64,000 nt of DNA from JACVRW01 sp963751835. Its GTDB lineage: Bacteria; Actinomycetota; Thermoleophilia; Solirubrobacterales; Thermoleophilaceae. This document shows, piece after piece, positions 58,923 to 64,000 of this stretch (the first letter of the stretch is position 1; each line of letters begins with the position of its first letter). Made by a program: the position numbers and the translations under genes. Where the stretch lies: assembly GCA_963751835.1 (NCBI GenBank), contig CAVVWD010000011.1:62001-126000 (forward strand), in the 5' to 3' direction. The notes under the pieces were generated by a model. That model was not told the origin of the DNA, ran no database searches, and saw nothing but the letters and a program-made list of their open reading frames with translations.

Positions 58923-60286
58923 GCCCCGGCGAGCGGGACGAGCTTCGACCCGTCGGGTGTGTCGCGAATCTGCCAGCCGGCGGCGGCGAGCTCGTCGCGA
59001 ATCGCGTCGGCACGCTCGAAGTCGCGGGCCGCGCGCGCTGCGTCCCGCTCTTGCACGAGGCGCCGCAGCTCCTCCGGCGCCTCCTCGTCCCGGGCCTCGA
59101 GCAGGGTCTCGAGCCCGAGCGCGTGCAGCATCTCGCCCAGCCGTCCCGGTCCGAGCGGCTCGCCGGCGTCGAGCCTGCGGTTGGCCTCGGCGACCCAATC
59201 GAACAGCACGGCCCGCGCCTGTGGCGTGTTGAAGTCGTCGGCCAGCGCATCGAAGAAGCGCTCGGCGTAGTCGTCCATCCCGGGCGCCGGCGCCGCGGGA
59301 TCGAGCCGGCGGACGAGCTCCCGGATCCGGTCGACGGCCCGGCTCGCGTCGGCGAGCGCCTCCTCCGAGTACGCGACCGGCTTGCGGTAGTGAGCCCCCA
59401 CGAGCCACATGACGAACGCATCGCGCCCGAATTCCTCGAGGGCGCCGTGGAGAAGCCGGATGTTCCCGACGGACTTGGCCATCTTCTCGGCGCCCATCTC
59501 GATCATGCCGTTGTGCATCCAGATGCGCGCGAGCGGCCGGCCGCGCGCGGCCTCGGTCTGGGCGATCTCGTTCTCATGATGGGGGAACACGAGGTCCGAC
59601 CCACCTCCGTGCACCTCGAAGTCGACCCCCAGGATCTCCTCCGCCATCGCCGAGCACTCGATGTGCCAGCCCGGGCGGCCCTCGCCCCAGGGCGAGTCCC
59701 AGAACGTGTCCTCGCCGTCCTTGTGGGCCTTCCAGAGCGCGAAGTCCTGTGGCGACTCCTTGACCTCGGCGGCGTCGTCGCCCTCGCCCTGCTGCATCTC
59801 CTCGAGCGGGCGGTTCGAGAGCTTGCCGTAGCCGGGGAAGCTCGCGACCCGGAAGTAGACGTCGCCGCTCGCCTCGTAGGCGTGGCCCGACTCGACGAGC
59901 GCCTCGATCAGGGACACGATCGGACCGATCGTGTCGGTGGCCCGCGGCTCCGCGTCCGGCCTGCCCAGGCCGAGGCCGCCCGTGTCCGTGACGTAGGCGT
60001 CCGTCATCTCGCGGGCCAGCTCGGCGCTCGGGACGCCGCGCTCGCGGGCGGCGTCGTAGATCTTGTCGTTGACGTCCGTGATGTTGGCGACGAAGCGTGC
60101 CTCATAGCCCTCGTGCTCGAGGAAGCGCTTCAGCAGCGTGAACACGACATAGGGACGGGCGTTGCCGACGTGGATACGCCCGTAGACGGTCGGCCCGCAT
60201 GCATAGATGCCCACCCTGCCCGGCTCGCGTGGCTCGAGTGGGACCACCGAACCGCGCAGCGTGTCGTGGAGGCGGACCGTCCGCAC
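58919..60286 (-). CDS. cysS: Cysteinyl-tRNA synthetase
   Basis: 455 aa. HIGH-like motif YGRIHVGNARP near 35-45 and KMSKS-like EKMAKSVGN near 270. The zinc cysteines are in YACGPTVYG and WHIECSAM. Length is normal. Stop overlaps rlmB; it starts 10 bp after the amidase stop. Confidence 0.97.
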   Translation of the reverse strand: MRTVRLHDTLRGSVVPLEPREPGRVGIYACGPTVYGRIHVGNARPYVVFTLLKRFLEHEGYEARFVANITDVNDKIYDAARERGVPSAELAREMTDAYVTDTGGLGLGRPDAEPRATDTIGPIVSLIEALVESGHAYEASGDVYFRVASFPGYGKLSNRPLEEMQQGEGDDAAEVKESPQDFALWKAHKDGEDTFWDSPWGEGRPGWHIECSAMAEEILGVDFEVHGGGSDLVFPHHENEIAQTEAARGRPLARIWMHNGMIEMGAEKMAKSVGNIRLLHGALEEFGRDAFVMWLVGAHYRKPVAYSEEALADASRAVDRIRELVRRLDPAAPAPGMDDYAERFFDALADDFNTPQARAVLFDWVAEANRRLDAGEPLGPGRLGEMLHALGLETLLEARDEEAPEELRRLVQERDAARAARDFERADAIRDELAAAGWQIRDTPDGSKLVPLAGA

Positions 60287-60296
60287 GGCGGGAAGG

Positions 60297-61667
60297 CTAC
60301 GAGACGGGCGGGCGGCGCTCCGCCCAGCCCATCTCCGCCTCGAGCTGCGCCGCGAGGCCGAGCAGCGTGGCTTCCTCGCCCTTGCGGCCGACGAGCTGCA
60401 CGCCCAAAGGCACGCCGTCGTCGGTCGTGCCCGCCGGGACCGAGATCGCGGGCTGCCCGGTCAGATTCCAGTGCGCCGCGAAGGGGTAGGCCGCGATCAG
60501 GCCCAGCAGGGTGCGGAGCGCACTCAGCCCCTCCCACTGGCCGGCGGCGACGGGCGGCAGCGCCATGAGCGGGGCGAGCAGGACGTCGTGGCGCTCGAAG
60601 AACGGCCGCATGCGCTCGCTCGTGTCGTTGCGACGGGCCCACTCGAGCACGGGTGGCGGTATCGAACGCCCGAGGCGGGCGAACCCACGTGTCCGGCGCT
60701 GCAGCCGCTCGGGCCGCTCGACGCGCTCCGCATCCTGAGCGATGCCCGCGAGGTAGCGGGTCGTGACCGGGCTGACGGCCGGGTAGGGCGGATCGTCGTC
60801 CTCGACGCTGTGCCCGAGCGAGCGCAGCCGCGCGGCGGTCTCCTCGACCACGCGCCGCATCACCGGGTCGACGCGCGCCGGAAAGGTGGGCTTGACCGAG
60901 GCCGCGACATTGAGCTGCGCGGCCGGTCCATCGGTCGCGCCGGCCAGCGCGGGCACCTGCGCCGCCACGCTCACGAGCAGAGCGGTGTCGGCCACGGTGC
61001 GCGTGAGGAAGCCCACCACGCTCAGGCCGTACCAGTGCCCGTCGTTCGGCGCGAGCGGGATCAGGTCGCGCGTCGGCTTGAGGCCCACGAGGCCGCAGTT
61101 GGCGGCGGGCAGGCGGATCGAACCGGCGCCGTCGGATGCCGTGGCGGCCGCGCACAGCCCCGCGGCCACCGCGGCCGCGCTGCCGCCGCTGGAGCCGGCA
61201 GGGCTGCGCTCCGTGTTCCATGGATTGCGTGTGATCCCGAAGGACGGTCCCTCCGTGTCGCCCAGGATCGCCAGCTCGGGCAGGTTGGTCTTGCCGAGGA
61301 GCACGGCGCCGGCGGCACGCAGGCGGCGCACGAGCTCGCCGTCCCGGGCGGCCGGCGTCAGATTGGCCGCCGTGCCCCAGCTGGTGACCTCGCCGGCCAG
61401 GTCCTCGGTGTCCTTGAGCGCGATCGGGACCCCGAGCAGTGGCCGCTCTCCGTCGTCCGCCCCCGCCGCGCGGCGGGCATCGGCCTGGTCCGCGTCAGCC
61501 AGCGCGCGCTCGCGCAGCACCGTCCGAAACGCGTTCAGCTCGGGATCGAGGCGCTCGATCCGCTCGAGGTAGAGCTCGACCAGCTCACGTGACGAGACCT
61601 CGCCGGCGCGGACGAGCTCCGCCTGCCGGACGACGCCGGCGAATGCAAGCTCGTTCGGCGAGCTCAT
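60297..61667 (-). CDS. Amidase-signature hydrolase
   Basis: 456 aa. Catalytic triad in VPIALKDTED (Lys), PAGSSGGSAAAVAAG (Ser) and DGAGSIRLPAA (Ser nucleophile). GatA is a relative, but no gatB/gatC is present. It overlaps the ispF stop by 4 bp (ATGA), an odd place inside a housekeeping cluster. Confidence 0.92.
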   Translation of the reverse strand: MSSPNELAFAGVVRQAELVRAGEVSSRELVELYLERIERLDPELNAFRTVLRERALADADQADARRAAGADDGERPLLGVPIALKDTEDLAGEVTSWGTAANLTPAARDGELVRRLRAAGAVLLGKTNLPELAILGDTEGPSFGITRNPWNTERSPAGSSGGSAAAVAAGLCAAATASDGAGSIRLPAANCGLVGLKPTRDLIPLAPNDGHWYGLSVVGFLTRTVADTALLVSVAAQVPALAGATDGPAAQLNVAASVKPTFPARVDPVMRRVVEETAARLRSLGHSVEDDDPPYPAVSPVTTRYLAGIAQDAERVERPERLQRRTRGFARLGRSIPPPVLEWARRNDTSERMRPFFERHDVLLAPLMALPPVAAGQWEGLSALRTLLGLIAAYPFAAHWNLTGQPAISVPAGTTDDGVPLGVQLVGRKGEEATLLGLAAQLEAEMGWAERRPPVS

Positions 61668-62152
61668 CGGGCGGCGAGTGTACAGACGGCCAGTGCGGCG
61701 ATTCCCTCGCCGCGGCCGATGAACCCCATGCCCTCGTTGGTCGTGAACTTCACGCTCACGGCGGCGACGTCGAGGCCCGCGGCCTGCGCCAGGCGCGACC
61801 GCATCGCGTCGCGCCGGGGGCCGAGCCGGGGCGACTCGCAGACGACGGTCGCATCCAGGTTCGCGATCGACCAGCCCTCCGCCGCCACGAGCCCGCAGAC
61901 CTCGACGAGCAGCGAGATCGAGTCGGCGTCGCGCCAGCGCTCGTCTGTGTCGGGGAAGTGGTCTCCGATGTCCCCCAGCGCCGCGGCGCCCAGCAGCGCG
62001 TCCATGATCGCGTGGGTCAGGACGTCAGCATCGGAGTAGCCGGAGAGGCCGCGCTCGGCTTCCGGCACCTCGACGCCACCGAGGATGAGCGGCCGCCCGG
62101 CCGCGAAGCGGTGCGAGTCGTAGCCGATGCCGGTCCGGACCGCGGCGCTCAT
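61664..62152 (-). CDS. ispF: 2-C-methyl-D-erythritol 2,4-cyclodiphosphate synthase
   Basis: 162 aa. Metal-site and substrate motifs: GIGYDSHRFAAGRPLILGG near 8, GYSDADVLTHAIMDALLGAA near 38 and NEGMGFIGRGEGIAALA near the end. Step five of the MEP isoprenoid pathway. The ATG at 62150-62152 overlaps the PHP stop; a longer frame upstream is not coding. Confidence 0.97.
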   Translation of the reverse strand: MSAAVRTGIGYDSHRFAAGRPLILGGVEVPEAERGLSGYSDADVLTHAIMDALLGAAALGDIGDHFPDTDERWRDADSISLLVEVCGLVAAEGWSIANLDATVVCESPRLGPRRDAMRSRLAQAAGLDVAAVSVKFTTNEGMGFIGRGEGIAALAVCTLAAR

Positions 62153-62988
62153 CCCAGCGGCTCCAGCCGCCGGGAGCGGCCTTCGAAGACCGCGATCTCC
62201 CCGACGCCGAGCTCGTCCAGGAGCTCGAGCGCCCGCCCGTACTCGAACCCGAGCTGCTCGGGCAGGTGCGCGTCGCTCGACAGCGCCACCGGCCGGCCGG
62301 CGTCGAGGCACATCTCGAGGAAGGCGGCGGCCGGATAGATCTCCCCGGCCGGCTTCCGCAGCCCTGCCGTAGAGACTTCTACCGCCACGTCCGAATCGGC
62401 GATGCCGTCCATTGCGCGCTCGTAGAAGCGGCGCAGGTCGCCGTCCGGCACCGGCACCTCCGGCCCCCAGACCTTCACGAGGTCGGGATGGGCGAGGATG
62501 TCGAACATCCCGGTGCGGGCCGCCTCGCCGAGCGTTTCGAAGTAGCGGGCCCAGACCTTGTCCGGGTCGCTCGAGCGCCAGACGTCCCACTCCTCCCAGT
62601 CGGGCTCCCCGTGGAGGTCGACCGCCTCGTCCGAGAGGAAGTGGATCGAGCCGACGACGTAGTCCCAGGGCCGCCCCTCGAGCAGGTTCGCCACACGGTC
62701 CTCGCGGCCGGGCAGGTAGTCCGCCTCGATGCCGAGCTTGAGTCCCGAATCGCGCACGAAGTCGCAGTACTCGTCGAGGTCGTCCCGCCCCCAGTGGCGG
62801 TACCAGGGATGGGTCCAGATCTCGAGCGACTGCACGAAGCGGTGGATGTGCTCGGCCACGCCGAGCTCCTCGATGCCGCGCTCGTCCGCGGACTCCCGGT
62901 AGCGGTCGACGTTGGCCTGCGTGAAGTAGCGCTCGGCGGTCGAGCCGTCCTCGTCCGGGCGCAGGTGGACGTGGTAGTCGGTCAGCAC
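62149..62988 (-). CDS. PHP-domain histidinol-phosphatase-like metallohydrolase
   Basis: 279 aa. PHP metal motifs DYHVHLRPDE near 4, VAEHIHRF near 43, GSIHFLSDE near 122, ILAHPDLVKVWG near 179 and SSDAHLPEQLGFEY near 240. It may dephosphorylate histidinol phosphate or another small phosphate. GTG start; overlaps ispD by 7 bp and ispF by 4 bp, between two MEP genes. Confidence 0.9.
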   Translation of the reverse strand: MLTDYHVHLRPDEDGSTAERYFTQANVDRYRESADERGIEELGVAEHIHRFVQSLEIWTHPWYRHWGRDDLDEYCDFVRDSGLKLGIEADYLPGREDRVANLLEGRPWDYVVGSIHFLSDEAVDLHGEPDWEEWDVWRSSDPDKVWARYFETLGEAARTGMFDILAHPDLVKVWGPEVPVPDGDLRRFYERAMDGIADSDVAVEVSTAGLRKPAGEIYPAAAFLEMCLDAGRPVALSSDAHLPEQLGFEYGRALELLDELGVGEIAVFEGRSRRLEPLG

Positions 62989-63614
62989 AGGAGCGCCTCG
63001 GCGATCCGCAGATCGGAGGTGCGCGTGATCTTGATGTTCTCGGGCGGCGCCTCCACCACGCGTACCGTGCCGCCCATCTCCTCGACGAGCGAGGCGTCGT
63101 CCGTTGCCGCGGCGAGGGCAGCCGCGTCGCGGGCGAGCGCCCTGCGCAGGACGTCCGCCCGGAAGGCCTGCGGGGTCTGGATGCGCCACAGGGCGGAGCG
63201 GTCGAGCGTGCGCAGCACGCGCCCGTCGGCGGCGGCCTCCTTGACCGTGTCGGTCATGCGCGCCGCCGCGATCGCGCCGTCCACGCCGGGCTCGAGCGCC
63301 GCCACGCAGCGCTCCACCAGCTCGCGGGTCACGAGCGGCCGGGCCGCGTCGTGGACGACCGCGATGGTGGCCTCGGGCGCCGCCTCCAGCGCTTTGCGCA
63401 CCGACGCCGAGCGCGAGTCGCCCCCGCGCACGCGATCCGGGCCCTCGTCCCAGCCCTCCGGTGCCGCGACGATCACGCGCTCGCAGACCGCCTCCAGCAC
63501 CTCGAGGCTCCATTCGACGAGCGGACGGCCGGCGCAAACGACGAACGCCTTGGGCCGGTCGGCACCAAGGCGTTCGCCAGTTCCGCCGGCGGGGACTATC
63601 CCCACGACGGTCAT
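62982..63614 (-). CDS. ispD: 2-C-methyl-D-erythritol 4-phosphate cytidylyltransferase
   Basis: 210 aa. Nucleotide-binding start VGIVPAGGTGERLGADRPKAF near 4-24, VVHDAARPLV near 85 and the late RIQTPQAFRADVL near 143. Step three of the MEP pathway. It starts 12 bp after carD, a common actinobacterial order. Confidence 0.96.
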   Translation of the reverse strand: MTVVGIVPAGGTGERLGADRPKAFVVCAGRPLVEWSLEVLEAVCERVIVAAPEGWDEGPDRVRGGDSRSASVRKALEAAPEATIAVVHDAARPLVTRELVERCVAALEPGVDGAIAAARMTDTVKEAAADGRVLRTLDRSALWRIQTPQAFRADVLRRALARDAAALAAATDDASLVEEMGGTVRVVEAPPENIKITRTSDLRIAEALLC

Positions 63615-63626
63615 GTATGTGTCGTC

Positions 63627-64000
63627 CTAGGCCGTGGCCGCGGCGCCGTTCCGGCTCTCGTGCGCCTCGGCGATCAGCTCCTCGAGATGCGTCTCCGCCT
63701 CGTCCTCCTCCATGTCGAGCGCGTACATCAGCTCGGACGCCAGGATCTTCTTGGCGCGGGTGTACATCTGCTTCTCGCCCGTCGAAAGACCCTTCTCGGT
63801 CTCGCGGATGGCGAGGTTGCGGACGACCTCGGCCAGCTCGAACACGTCCCCGGTCTTGATCTTCTCGCGGTTGTGCTTGAAGCGCCGATTCCAGTTCTTG
63901 GGCATTTGGCTGACGTCGTCGCGGAGGACCGACAGGACCTTCCGTACGTCTTCCTCCCCGATCACGCGCCGTAGCCCCGCCTTGTCGGCGTTGCAGCACG
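63627..64000 (-). CDS. carD: CarD-family transcription regulator, 5' end beyond window
   Basis: About 124 residues are visible from the C-terminal part, starting with CCNADKAGLRRVIGEEDV and running through SQMPKNWNRRFKHNREKI and ELAEVVRNLAIRETEKGLS. The N-terminal polymerase-interacting domain is off the right edge. CarD stabilises the open promoter complex at rRNA and other promoters. It leads the ispD cluster. Confidence 0.94.
   Translation of the reverse strand, partial: CCNADKAGLRRVIGEEDVRKVLSVLRDDVSQMPKNWNRRFKHNREKIKTGDVFELAEVVRNLAIRETEKGLSTGEKQMYTRAKKILASELMYALDMEEDEAETHLEELIAEAHESRNGAAATA

Noticed and set aside
58703..60568. 621-codon frame antisense to cysS and the amidase
   Set aside because: Antisense shadow with no motifs; both genes beneath have clear catalytic motifs.

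Overview
The window is a GC-rich chromosomal segment from an actinobacterium, most likely of class Thermoleophilia (Solirubrobacterales or Gaiellales type). The assignment is inference. It rests on the carD-ispD-ispF-cysS-rlmB gene order, a SigH-type sigma factor, a membrane Ser/Thr kinase with an outer TPR tail, PspA/PspAA/PspAB with HtpX, many GTG/TTG starts and many ATGA/GTGA overlaps. No rRNA, CRISPR array or prophage was seen. There is one tRNA gene (Thr, TGT), and one degraded IS1182-type transposase is the only clear mobile element.

Layout: 1-2.1 kb holds an SDR epimerase and a YtkA-like/cytochrome c pair. 2.2-2.4 kb is a 229-bp dispersed repeat. 2.5-8.6 kb is gltBD (glutamate synthase). 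8.7-12.0 kb has an orphan ParA, a sugar epimerase and an amidase. 12.0-16.7 kb is an aspartate-family operon, lysA-hom-thrC-thrB-NUDIX, read leftward with overlapping stops and starts. 16.7-18.3 kb is a secreted two-domain protein gene flanked by a 68-bp direct duplication of the lysA/hydrolase junction. 19.5-22.0 kb is a zinc-type ABC transporter behind a Zur/Fur-like box, followed by convergent lgt. 22.7-27 kb has a subtilase, a YibE/F protein and an M23 peptidase. 27.1-31.4 kb is an envelope-stress block (htpX, pspAB, an AraC regulator, a small membrane protein, SDR, pspAA, pspA). 31.5-35.1 kb has a thioesterase, a lipoprotein, a DrrAB-type exporter with a divergent MarR regulator, and a 58-aa membrane peptide. 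35.2-35.4 kb is the second copy of the dispersed repeat.

35.4-46.7 kb is mainly acyl-CoA metabolism: four acyl-CoA dehydrogenases, a TetR regulator, a thiolase and a 3-hydroxyacyl-CoA dehydrogenase. Two identical 16-bp palindromes tie the first dehydrogenase to the thiolase/dehydrogenase promoter region. A cell-wall-binding-repeat lipoprotein, a USP-like protein and a Ser/Thr kinase whose TPR tail is out of frame lie among them. 46.7-49.7 kb has a CBS/DUF21 protein, a pterin dehydratase and a cobalamin-binding protein. The truncated IS follows, then a zinc-ribbon rhomboid, two ECF sigma systems and several small membrane proteins (51-54.4 kb). 55.0-56.6 kb is a PlsC-GpsA fusion. The right end carries tRNA-Thr, a SigH-like sigma factor and rlmB-cysS-amidase-ispF-PHP-ispD-carD; carD is cut by the window edge.

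The least explained material is the repeats. These are a ~229-bp structured element in two copies, a 37-bp palindrome family in four copies (one translated inside a gene, with compensatory stem changes), and a shared 33-bp terminator-like hairpin.
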